Shown here piece after piece: positions 32,702 to 43,674 of a stretch of DNA of 64,000 bases; positions within the stretch are counted from its first letter, which is position 1; each line of letters begins with the position of its first letter. The DNA is taken from assembly GCA_030760725.1 (NCBI GenBank), contig JASWHV010000004.1, forward strand, positions 55,333,136 through 55,397,135. Reading direction: 5' to 3'. The DNA comes from Neostapfia colusana. Its lineage: Eukaryota; Streptophyta; Magnoliopsida; Poales; Poaceae. The position numbers were made by a program, and so were the translations under genes. The notes beneath the pieces are model-generated. The model had not been told where the DNA came from. It did no database searches and saw only the letters and a list, made by a program, of their open reading frames with translations.

Positions 32702-33180
32702 TCACCGTATGTGAAACATACCCTTGTATTTCTGTTGAGCTTCAATGATCTCCTCTCGGATGGTAGGGATGAGAGCGAGATTATAGAGAGCTCCATAAGG
32801 GATGACACGGAGGCTTGGTTCTTCATCATCCATTTCAGCAATAGTTAGGTGATGGATATGCGCCTTATGACTGAGCGCATCGGCGACCACATTCGCCTTT
32901 CCTGGATGATAATGAATCTCCAGTTCATAGTCCTTAATGAGCTCTAGCCATCTTCGTTGCCTCATGTTCAATTCTTTCTGAGTGAAGATGTACTTCAAGC
33001 TCTTGTGGTCGGTGTAGAGGTGTACAAGATTTCCGAGCAAGTAATGCCTCCACATCTTCAAAGCCAGGACCACGGCAGCTAACTCAAGATCATGAGTTGG
33101 ATAATGCTGCTCGTAGTTCTGAGTTGAAGAGATCCATAAGCGACCACTCGTCTTTCTTGCATCAGCACGCAGCAAGACCG
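32702..33180 (-). pseudogene. pol: Element C RNase H
   Basis: Frame open upstream to 33235, but homology starts near 33180, where a one-base deletion after DASGIGL shifts the frame. The rest of the RNase H is readable: HYPTHDLELAAVVLALKMWR, TDHKSLKYIFTQKELNMRQR and HPGKANVVADALS. A linker then leads to the integrase and ends at the TGA at 32702. The domain removes the RNA strand during cDNA synthesis. Confidence 0.82.
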
Positions 33181-35435
33181 ATGCCAGACGCATCGCAATA
33201 AACGTCGAATGGCTTTGTCGTATCCGGCTGAGCAAGAACTGGGGCTGTTGTGAGATGCTTCACTAAAGTCTTGAAAGCTTGTTCACATGCAGCACCCCAC
33301 ATAAATCTGGTATTCTTCTTTAATAATTCCGTCATCGGTTTAGCAATCTTGGAGAAACTCGGAATAAACCTCCGGTAGTAACCCATCAAACTGAGGAAGC
33401 TACAGATTTCATGTACTGACTTTGGTGACTCCCATTTCTGTACTTGGATAATCTTACTCGGATCTACAGCGATGCACTCCGTTGAAATGATGTGTCCGAG
33501 AAAAGGTACTTGATTAATCCAAAATTCACACTTGCTGAATTTTGCATAGAGCTGATGATCTCGCAATCTTTGTAGCACAATATGCAGATGTTCAGCATGT
33601 TCTTCCTCTGACTTGGAGTACACCAAGATATCGTCGATGAAGACAACGACGAATTTATCCAACTCCGGCATGAACACTGAATTCATCAGGTACATAAAGT
33701 GTGCCGGGGCGTTGGTCAAACCAAAAGACATAACGAGATACTCATACAGCCCGTATCTCGTTGAGAATGCCATATTTGGAATATCTTCTGCCCGGATTTT
33801 AATCTGGTGATATCCGGACCGAAGATCCATCTTTGAAAATACCTTCGCACCCACTAATTGATCGAAGAGCATATCAATGCGAGGTAGTGGATACTTGTTC
33901 TTGATGGTAACGGCGTTCAAAGGACGATAGTCAACACAAAGCCGTAGTGTTTCGTCCTTCTTCTTGACAAACAACGCTGAACAACCCCAAGGTGACGAAC
34001 TCGGTCGTATAAAGCCCTTGCTCATTAGGTCATTCAGCTGTGTCTTCAATTCTGCCAGTTCATTGGGTGCCATCTTGTACGGCCTTCGTGATATCGATGT
34101 TGTTCCCGGTATAAGTTCAATCTTGAACTCAACGTCTCGTTTGGGCGGCATGCCCGGTAAATCCTCGGGAAATACATCCGGATACTCATGTACCATCGGA
34201 ATGTCCTCTATCTTGACAGCTTCTGTATGGTTCACTGTTGCAATTTGCTGCCATCTGGCACCCAGAATTAATATATAAAGACCGTGCTGCGGGGAGTTGA
34301 GCTCAACGGTCCTGGAGCTGATGTTAAGAACCGCCTGGTGGTAATTCAACCACGACATCCCCACAATGATGTCGATCTTCAGACCCTCAAGAATAATGAG
34401 AGTCGTAGGGTATATTCTACCCTCCAAACAAAGAGGTGCTCGGGAGACAACCTCACTTGCGGTTCTGCTGCCCCCGGGCGAAGATATGAGGTATTGCCTC
34501 TTTGTATAAACTGTTTGGAGCTGATGTTGAGCCACGAAAGATTGGCTAATGAAGTTGTGTGTGGCACCGGAATCAAAGAGAACTAAAGCCGGTAGCTGAT
34601 TCAGAGAAAATATCCCTGCTAAAGCGGCTTCTCCTTCTGGAACATCATCAATCACAGTATAGTGAATATTGCCCCTTATCTGCCCTCCTATCTGCAGATT
34701 AAGGTACGGGTCGTATTGTTGTAAATATGATGACCCGTAGCCTCGAGTTCCCTCCGGACGTTGCCTAGCATAATGGCCCTTACGCCCACAAGTAAGACAC
34801 GGATGCCTCTCCGGTTCTTCGTTGACTTGCGGTGGACTGCTAGGTACATTTGGCTGCAGCGATGGAGCACAACCCACCGTCTGATGCTGCGGCTGTGGAG
34901 GTGGTGCAAGTTGTAGAACTTGACCAGCAATCAACCTCTGCGGAGTTGATCGTACAGGTGGCCTCCATCTTTCACCGGGTGGCGTTTGATACACCAAACG
35001 GTACTTCTGAGGCACATAACTTGTGCTAGCCTGCTCGATCTTACTCATTTTTCTCTTCTCCGCTTGCCACTCAAGTGTCGGCTTCTCCTGAATGAAAGCC
35101 GCATCGACCATGTCGGTGTAACTGCCGTTATTGTGTACGGCTAGCTTTTCCCGTAATATGGCACTCAGGCCATGGAAGAATAGGTCACACCGTGCCTCTT
35201 CTTTCACCACATACTTAGGAGCATATTGGGCCAAAAGATTAAATCTTCTGACATACTCGAGGACACTCATGTCCCCTTGCTTCAAGCCCAAAAATTCCTC
35301 CCGCTTTGCCTTGACAATACCTAGTGGTATGTAACGAGTACGAAAGGCTTCACAAAATTCACTCCATGTCACTTGATGGTCCCCCGGAATGGTGGCAAGA
35401 TGATCCACCCACCAGTTTCCGGCGGCTCCATGAGT
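33162..35435 (-). pseudogene. pol: Element C gag C-terminal part, protease and reverse transcriptase
   Basis: 748 codons open. Residues 1-120 are the gag capsid part (WSEFCEAFRTRYIPLGIVKA, then LKQGDMSVLEYVRRF). Near residue ~215 the zinc knuckle reads CLTCGRKGHYARQRP, so the last Cys of CX2CX4HX4C is Arg. The protease active site is LFDSGATHNFISQSF. RT follows with FVKKKDETLRLCVDYRPLNA, VFSKMDLRSGYHQIKI and an intact FIDD catalytic box. It ends just after DASGIGL through the frameshift at about 33175. The ATG is internal; the native start is upstream in the other gag fragment. Confidence 0.86.
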
Positions 35436-35824
35436 TGTTGAGCGGCAAACTTTGTCTTCTGGTATTCATCACACTTGAATACTCCAAATTTTGACTCCAT
35501 GACACGAATCCATTGATCTGCTTCCACAGGTTCGGTGGCTTCAGTAAAGATTGGCGGTTGAGTCGCCAAGAAATCCAGATAAGCGTCCCGAGGCGGAATG
35601 ACTTGTTGAGTGTTCTGGAGTACGTCTTGCTGTACCAAAGCTTGGAGTAAGCATGTGTGTTCTTGCGTTGCTGCTTGGAGTAGCCTAGAGTTCTCTTGAT
35701 TAGACTCGACATCTCGAGTCATAAGATCCATCCACCCCGTGGATGGTGGTTCCGACGGTGGAATGGAAGCATCACCGCCTTGGCGAGAACTCCCGGCCCT
35801 ACTCCTAGAGCGGTTACGAACCAT
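35369..35824 (-). pseudogene. gag: Element C gag N-terminal part
   Basis: I place the start at the ATG at 35824 (MVRNRSRSRAGSSRQGG), not the upstream ATG at 35956, because family gags begin with such a basic stretch and the upstream 44 residues look like leader. It runs through LDFLATQPPIFTEATEPVEA and DQWIRVMESKFGVF, then AAQQLMEP, where a one-base deletion near 35425 shifts the frame; the capsid continues in the next fragment. The product would be a capsid fragment of about 150 residues. Confidence 0.8.
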
Positions 35825-37340
35825 ACTGCAAAAATGTAGTTGCGAAGAGTTAAACAAGAACTCAGCAGTATGTGAGACTAATGAAAACATGATTATGTCA
35901 AAACTTAAATAAAAGCAGTAACAAAATCCATGTTTACACAACTCCTTAGTAGGCATAGCTATCCAGCCTATCTGTACAGCACAGACCTTTATGCACTATC
36001 TCCAGATTTTGATCTAGTTAAGAGCATTTTCATAACTCAGGTCGAATACCAAAGTTAAAGTTAACGTCAGTATCTTTCCAACGAGTACTCATATGCCTCC
36101 AGATCATCACCAGATTAAAAGTTATGATTTTTCAAAGTTGACAGAATTCATGGATAAAATTTGCCAGCACCTCCTTTGTACGTGGCTGATTTTATCACAG
36201 TTGTATATGTAAATACAATAAGAACCTGAACAAACTTTGAACTACAACAATGTTGCACTTTTCATAACCTATCCAATGGTGTATCATAGGCTTCTTAAGG
36301 GATTCTCTATAGAAAGTTATGGCTTAAAAACAGAAAGGTCCAGAGAGGTTTTGCTGCTGTCCTGGTTCTGGACAGTTTACCTTCCTATGAACTTTCTACC
36401 CATTTAGCGTGTGATTTTGCTCTGGAGCTCTACAAATAAGTTGTAGATCACTTGAAAATATTTCCAGAACTGTATCATACACCTTAATTGGGTCAAGCTA
36501 CTCAGAGTTACGCTCTGTTGAAGTCCAGCAAAAATTTCTGCAGAGCACCCTGTTTTGAAATCTTTGAAACCTAGTCTTCCTCTCATTTGAATCTTAGCTC
36601 AAAATAAGAGTTCAGTAACTAATATTTGTTTCAAACTTCCGTTTTTAGTTGAAAGTTAGTTCATGAGTCATTTCTTCAAAGGAAAGGGGTTATTAAGTTT
36701 AGTACGGCGTCGATGCACCGTAAGAAGCATGTCGGTACTACGTAGCCTCACCAAAAGAAAATCCTAACCGGATTATACCGGCATATTTGTATCTTAGGTG
36801 GCACTAAAACGGTCACTTGCAAACGTGTACTATTCGTACTACGGTTTCATGGTTAATCCTGCATAAGTCACACTCAATCGTCAGGTCCGGCTGCACACCG
36901 AACCCGGTATCCATACAGTTCTTACACCCGTCCATCATCACTCGCACAGGTGTTCTCAAGCCAAACACGCCTTGAGCTACGTGCTCACGTTGTTAACCAC
37001 GTGACGGGGTTTCCCAAATTGCACCACGCACGCCTGGGACAGACGTTGCTCGAGTACCCCAAACGACATGAGGATTCGTAGAGGATAGTAAAGCGGGTCG
37101 GTTTACCTGCCACCCGTGGGGCTCCACCCTTCAGCTTGTGCGCACTGGTGGACATCGCTTACGTGCACCCCCAAGACATAACTCGTCCCGAGATGCACAA
37201 TTTTCCGACATAACAAATAAGTTAGATTGCCACCTTCATATTAAGCTAATAGTAATCCTTATGTGGGCCTAGTACCGTATCCTCACCGTAACCTAAATTT
37301 TTGTCGTAATACCTTCCTTATTCTGTGTGCTATTACCAAT
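35825..37340 (-). other. Element C leader between primer site and gag
   Basis: 1.5 kb, AT-rich in its gag-proximal half. Only one short ORF (60 codons, 36404-36586) is present. No equivalent of the orf0 of element B is readable, and I saw no H3-like motif. Confidence 0.6.
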
Positions 37341-37356
37341 GCAGCTCTGATACCCC
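37341..37356 (-). other. Element C primer binding site (tRNA-Met type)
   Basis: On the - strand GGGGTATCAGAGCTGC, two bases from the LTR end; 11 of 12 bases of TGGTATCAGAGC are present. Confidence 0.85.
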
Positions 37357-37358
37357 GC

Positions 37359-40300
37359 TGATGCGGCCCGCTCAGCCGAGACAGGCCACTCGCCCGAGAA
37401 TCGCATTGGGTGGTGCCGTGTTGTGCGGCACCCAACAGCACACATATGAGGAACAATGTATTACATAAAACAATAGCGGAAGCTTACAAGTTTTTCTTTG
37501 TAAATACTTTACATCAAGTAACTACAGCGGAAGTCTATATCAACTCACGTAGAATAACTAAGAGCACCCGAGATGAAGTCCAGCCCGCGGACTTCCCTCG
37601 CTAGCAACACGAAGTCAAGCAGCAGCGGCTGGGTTCTCCATGTGTTACCTGACTCGGAAGTCTCCGAGTCTCACCGGACAACCTTCTTTCTAGCGTCGAT
37701 GTTAACCTGCAAAACCACTTATATAGCAAGCGTGAGCACATAGGCTCAGCAAGTCTGACCCGTCTCTCCTAAACAAGAAACTCTACATGAACGACGGTCT
37801 CAATTGGGTCGGCTAGATTTGCATAAAGGACTCGCCTAAAATTGATCCTTAACTTTCAGATTTTTAAGCCTCATTGTACGGACCTTGAGTCGAAAAGCAT
37901 CGCAACTCCACAATCAAACAAGAAACGCTTTGTTACGATGCTCCTTGCACAAAGTGAAAGTAAAGTTTAATGTGCCTATCTCTAATTCAATCATGGTTGC
38001 AATACAATTATTATCACGGTCTTATCAAGTTCAAAGATAATCAGTTCCAGTTGTTAATACGTCAAGACGCAGTGGGCAAGTATGCTCATATGACCGCGAG
38101 CGACGGTGATTGAAATCAGTACATGCCCGGACTACACGACACGTACACCCGTACTCCGAGTTGCCGGCAGCAACCTCGACTGACGTTGTACGCGGCCACC
38201 TTTCCCAAGATCTTCCACATTGTACGCAGTCCAACTGCCCCGAGTACGCAAGCTCCCTCAAGGTACATACCCGCAGTGGTATGTTCTTAAGCGAGGTACC
38301 TCCTGCTACCCTGACGCCGAAAGCCTAAGGCAGTTGGAAAAGTTCCACTATGGATCTCCCAAGGTACATCGGTTTCCTGGGTCCCATATAGCCAGTATGC
38401 GCCCGGCACACAACTCAAACTTGTCCAACAGGGCCAAGCACGGACGGGCCTTAACCGACAGAGGCAGGGCTATGCACGCACGGCCTGCAACCTGCTGCAT
38501 CTAAACCTCCCTGCCCGGTCTCCATTTCTTATGTGTGAACTTTCCTCATCTTTTCTAATTCGAACCCGTTCTGAATAAACCAGCCCTAAACTCGCGAGTA
38601 GCTTCCAACTACTTGACTTCTACCGGACCTTTCCTACTAACATTTAGCATAGCCAAATCCACTCGAGGAGGTGCTATTCTACCTTTTCTCTCTTGGGTAT
38701 TTCTGGTCATGCAAGTGGGGTTTTCAATATCATCTAGACTTACTGCAATCAGTGATGCAAAGCTATGATCTAGACAAATGAAAATGCTTTATAAAACTGT
38801 TCAAATGCAAACCGGGGCTTTCTTGTTTTGCAGGTGACTAAGGTTACAGTCAGTTAGTGACGATCACTTGGAGCTTGATCACTTGTTTTCCTCCCTCCTT
38901 GATCTTCACTTCAAGTCCTTCTCACCTTCTTCACGTATATGCTACACGATATGCTCATGCATATGTATTTAATTCAAAAGCTTTTACTAATAAGATCTAA
39001 TGACAGTTTTAAAACTGGAACTTTGTTTAAGAATTTGAAATGACACTGGTGCTAGTGGTTTGGGTTGGGCTTAAACACTAAGATCAAATGTTAAGTGCTT
39101 TTCCCACTTAAGTGTTGATCACCTTAATAGGTTATCTAAGACAGTGGTGATCCAGAGCTCCACTGGAGCTAGGAATTTTCATGTGAGTTCCTTGTCACAA
39201 GAAAGTCCTCTGGACCAAAATTTAGCACTTTTAATGGAGTGGTTTATTCAGAATAATTCTCTAAGTGTTTAATCCAAGATGAATTAATTCTGAGTTAATA
39301 CCCATGTTCATGTCAAACTCAGTGAACTAAAATTTCACTTATAGTTCATAGAGTCTACATGAATTTTTCCTAGGATTTTTTTGGAGCCAGGAATTTCCCA
39401 GAACTGAAATTACAAGTTTTGGAAATTCTCTGAAAATGTTTCTGTATTCATTTGAATACAGGAACTTACAATCTGAATTACCCTGATCAATTCAACTCCA
39501 AATGATCTGAAACTTTTACAGGAGTCTAATAACACCCTAAAGAATATTCTGGCAAAATTTGAGGATTTTTGGATAAACCAAACTCCCTCTAAATTTCTTT
39601 TGCTGAAAAGCTTTAAAGATTTTTCGAGAATTAAATAAAGACTATCATACAAATTGGGTTGCATATTTGGATAGAGTTTGTCAATCTGAATATAACCCAA
39701 TTTGAATCACTAAATTTGGAGGTTCCTAGCAAAAGTTATGCTCTTCTAAAGTTTGGGGAAAAATCTGGAATTTGAATAAATCCGGGAAAAAGTTTAAACC
39801 TGACTGTGGGACCAGGGGCACGTGTCAATCACCGGAAGCGTGCCACACGGGGCCACAGGGTTATTTCCCGCACTGTTACAATTGATCCCACGCCACATAG
39901 TATCCAGCCCGCTTCCCTGAGCCGCTGACCGGCGGGACCGGCGAGGTCTTCTTCAACCTCGCGCTCCCGCGCGATCCCGCCGCCGGGCTCGCTGGAGTAG
40001 CTCCGGGATCGGTCGTCCGGCCATCGCAGCTGCTGAAACTCGCCGCTAGGCCCTATTTTAACCCGAGGAACACGATGGTGGGGCTTCCTCAGACCGGCGA
40101 GGTTCCTAAACCACCCCGCACCGGTGCAGCGGCCCTGAGGGAGTCCGGCAACGTTGCCCCGACGCTCTAGCCCGCCAAAAGTCCTCTGGAAATGTCCTAC
40201 GGCATCAGTGGAGGTTGGCCAAGCTCGGCATGGCCGCATAGGGGCTCAGAAACGGCTCTAACCTAGGGTTCACCGTGCACCCTCACCTTCCCGCCATAGC

Positions 40301-41609
40301 CGCCTTCGGAAAGCTTGAAATTGCGCCGTGCACCGTGTGTTTCATGCGAGGTTTCAAAAGAAAACTGGTGCGCCCTCAAGTGTAGCCTGTGTGTGCGAAG
40401 TTTCGTGGTGTCTAAACAACAATCAATCGGTAATTTTGCAGAACTATACCGGAAGGTCGGTTCACACCGGCCGGAGTGAATCCCCGAAATTCGTCGGCCA
40501 GAGGCGGAGACAAGCTCTATGCTTCGGGTGGAAGCTGCACGGAGCTCCTGCGCGTCCAAAAGTGGCCTTGTGCAGTGGTGACAAGCTCTGGAGGAGGCTG
40601 TCCATGGGAGCGCCTTCTCTCGGTTGTGTGATGGCCGCCGTGGAAACTGAGTGAACTCGGTGTGGGGAGCATGAAGTCCCTCGGTGATGCACGAGGAGGT
40701 CGTGGGAGGCTCTGCGGTTTTGCTGCTTAGCTGACGTCCTCACGCGGTCTAGGTGAGGGTTGATCGACCGAGAGCTCGGCGGCAGCGCTCGATTTTTCTT
40801 GCGCGAGGAGGAAGAACAGGCCGAGGCTTCGGGGCTTTGGTGATGAGAGGGAAAAAGGAGCCCGACAGGGGGTAATAAAGCCCTGGGGTGAGGCGGTTCC
40901 CGTGGGGAAGCGGCCGTCTGAGGCGGTGAACGCCGCTGTCGGCTCTGCCGATTGTTTCTCGTGGAAGGAAATCAAATGGAGACTGTGGACTGAAGATCTT
41001 TTGCAAATTTCAGTGCTCCCAATGACATGTGGGTCACACATGTCAGTCCTCCTTATCCCTTCTAAAATATCTCCCAAATTTGAATATTGATGGAATTCAG
41101 TTGTGGAAGTTTAAATCTGAAAGGCATTTGGATAATTGGGCAAGTTTTATCCAAATTCAAATATGCATTTGAATTCTTTGTCATTTAAAGTCCATTTTGG
41201 AAAAATGGGTTGCAATTCATTTCCATAAATCATGAAACTTTGCACACCCCCTAATTTGGACCCAAGGAATTCAAATATGAAATCTGATTTTTATTTTGGC
41301 TGCTGCAAATGAGATTTTTAGCACAGCAGTTTTGAATTCCATTGTGTTGTTCTCATTTGAATTTTTGTTTGAACAAATTGTTCCAAATCTGCTTTTTGTT
41401 TTCTCACACATATGGGAACTTCCCATTTTGGTTTTAGACCCCTCTAGGGTTCCAAGTTCTCAAATAAACATTTGACTTGTGTGAAGAAAACCCTCATGTG
41501 TGTTATCACATGTGGGGAAAAGTTTTAACAAGTCCCAAATTTTACTCATATGAAACAAAACTTTTGCAAACAAGAGTTTCTTTGTATTCACATTTTTGGG
41601 ATCTTTACA
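37359..41609 (-). repeat. Element C 5' LTR (right)
   Basis: 4251 bp, the partner of 27005-31263. Same ends (TGATGCGG here versus TGACGCGG). Confidence 0.92.
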
Positions 41610-41614
41610 GGGAC
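41610..41614. repeat. Target site duplication of element C, right copy
   Basis: GGGAC. Confidence 0.85.
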
Positions 41615-42676
41615 GCCCCACGTGGATCGACGGACGGATGAACAAAGCGTGCATTCGTGGCCAGGGGGCACGGCAGGCGAGACATCATCCACAAAGGTCG
41701 CCCCCCGTGAGGTCCTTCATCTTCACTGCCACCTTCGCAGGCGTGAGTTCCACCTCCGACTCCCTCGTCGGGTCTGTGGGACCCATATACTCCTACATCG
41801 GATGTCCTTTGACCCGAAGGGGCTGAATCCTCCGCTCCCCAAATACACGGAGAAGGGAAACGCCGGTAAGACCCCTCCCTTGAAGATCTTCCAGTTGGGC
41901 GAGGAGCGGAGCCAGTGCGGCCGCCTCGCCGTCAGAGATGCCCTCGTGCAGGAGGGCTTCGTTACTGGAGGGCTGCCAGTGAAGCGCGGAGGCTCTGCTA
42001 CGCATTCTGGATGTAAAACCATCCCTGATGCCACCCCTTGAGCGAAGACCGGAGGGGAACAGAGAAATAGCACGTCTGCTGCACACAGAGTTGGATGCAG
42101 GCTCCGCCAAGATCAGGGAATAGGGAATCGTTCACCGAAGCTTGCACCCAAAAGAATAACTTCCACAAATTAAGATCTGGCTCCACCTTCAGGAAGGATT
42201 CACACAGAGTAACAAATATCAACATATGGAGAACACCATTCGGTGTCAACTGATGATGCTCGCCACCGTACTCTTTGAGAAGCCGCCGGAAGAAGGGGTG
42301 CACTGGAATCCCAAACCCCCGCGCGTGAAACGTGAAGAAGGAGACGAATTTGTCGTCGTGTGGCAGGGGTGTGCTCTCCTCCTTGGTGAGATGAATGGAG
42401 TAGGCCTCCCTTGACAAAAGCAACCCGTGCGCAGCGTACTAGGAGACTTGGCTCAGGCTCGTGCGAGAAGTGGTCCATGTAGACATGCTGAACGGAGGAG
42501 AAGGGAATGAGTATTTGCTTTAGCCAAAGGTGAAGGAAGAAAGGAACGCTGTGCGGAGCGGAGGAGCATGGAAGCAACACAGATGAACCCGTAAGGTACG
42601 TTCCGGAGGAAAGAAATATAAAGTCATCGAAGCGACGCCAAATCTTACAACCGTCGGAGGGCAGGCGATCGTTCAA
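41615..42676 (-). pseudogene. Antisense extra ORF of element E, N-terminal domain (putative gypsy-type transposon domain)
   Basis: On the - strand, ORFs at 42200-42676, 41998-42423 and 41723-42073 overlap as pieces of one protein. The diagnostic part is FTFHARGFGIPVHPFFRRLL, then LTPNGVLHMLIFVTLCESFL and LDLWKLFFW-like text. This is the conserved block of the plant family annotated as a putative gypsy-type transposon domain (Pfam Transposase_28 as I recall). It continues with VYLGSGGFSP and DPRGAS up to the C insertion and resumes at 19382. Frame changes occur near 42010 and 41790. The family function is unknown; despite its name no transposase activity is established. Confidence 0.7.
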
Positions 42677-43646
42677 GCCACCTCGAGGAAACAGTCACCG
42701 TAATTCCGCCCAACTGTCCCCAGATTAAAAGCGCTTGGGCTGCTATGGAGACGAGTCGAGCGGCACCTCCTCGGTTTCCCCACGGCGGAACCGTCCCAAA
42801 AGGCACGGAGTCCCCACCAGGAGGCACCCGACATGAGACCACAATCGTGACATGGGAGTTGAGTCGAGCTGTGCCTCCTCAACCCCGCTGGACGCGGAGG
42901 ACACGAAGGACAACGCAACTATTGGAGGAAGGTAAGTCTCCAACCCACATTACGGGCTCAAAAAGTCCCGGGTTCATTGGCTGGCCAGTAAAAGGCTCAG
43001 AGGCCGTCTGGGACGACTCTGAGTGAGGGGCAAGCGACGCGAGGTGGTCCACGATAGAGACAAATTTGGGCAGGATGAATCTGCCCGATGCCTCTAAGCT
43101 TGTAGCCAAGTCCCAGCCCCACGAGTGCCAAGGTAACCCCCTGAAGGGTCAGCAGCGAGCCGCCCAAGCCAGCGACGAGTTTGGGAACCACGTGCATGCC
43201 ACGAGCAGGGATTTAATGAAATGCGGGCATCGATCCCTGACCAGGAAGCCCCTCGGCATGAATCAGGGCTAATGATTACAACCATCCAAAACGAACAAGA
43301 CGAATGGGTTTCACTTGGCTCCACCCGGTAGGCAACTCATCGTACTTGGGGGCTCGACCAACGAGGAAAGACCCCCATTGACCCAACCCCTATGAACCAT
43401 GAACAGTTCACAGATGGGGGATGAGGCGAACTTGCCATGACGACAACCCGGTCCCTCAAAAAGGGCACAGGGGCTTGCCGCAGGGTCCCAACAGGAATGA
43501 CCAAAGGTCGTCACCGACCGTTGGAGGTCTGTTCGTTGCAGCTGAATATGTTGAGAAAAGTACTAACAATCTTTTCCTTGTTTTTGGCTGTGTAGGATCG
43601 AAGCCGGCTGGCGATCACCCCCTGACCGATCGGCAAGATCAATCAG
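42677..43646. other. Element E 3' region between antisense ORF and polypurine tract
   Basis: About 970 bp with no recognisable protein. By position it should hold the promoter of the antisense ORF, but I cannot identify one. Confidence 0.45.
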
Positions 43647-43661
43647 AGGCTCGGGGGATAC
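43647..43661 (+). other. Element E polypurine tract
   Basis: AGGCTCGGGGGATAC directly before TGACAGGG, the 3' LTR start. Confidence 0.7.
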
Positions 43662-43674
43662 TGACAGGGTTCCC
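43662..43674 (+). repeat. Element E 3' LTR, first 13 bp (interrupted by B)
   Basis: TGACAGGGTTCCC corresponds to TGATGGGGTTCCC at the start of the 5' LTR (14259). The last five bases are the B target duplication. Confidence 0.8.
43670..43674. repeat. Target site duplication of element B, left copy
   Basis: TTCCC, identical to 56337-56341. Confidence 0.92.

Larger units (their letters stand above)
27005..41609 (-). mobile_element. Element C: full-length Tekay-type chromovirus with 4.25-kb LTRs
   Basis: Read on the - strand: 5' LTR (37359-41609), tRNA-Met primer site, leader, gag, protease, RT, RNase H, integrase with a chromodomain-like tail, polypurine tract and 3' LTR (27005-31263). The LTR size and integrase tail point to the Tekay/Del chromovirus clade. 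Coding is interrupted by two frameshifts (about 35425 and 33175) and two stops (32702 and 32354). The LTRs are similar over their length with scattered differences (roughly 97-98% by eye, not counted). It sits in the antisense ORF of E. Confidence 0.93.
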
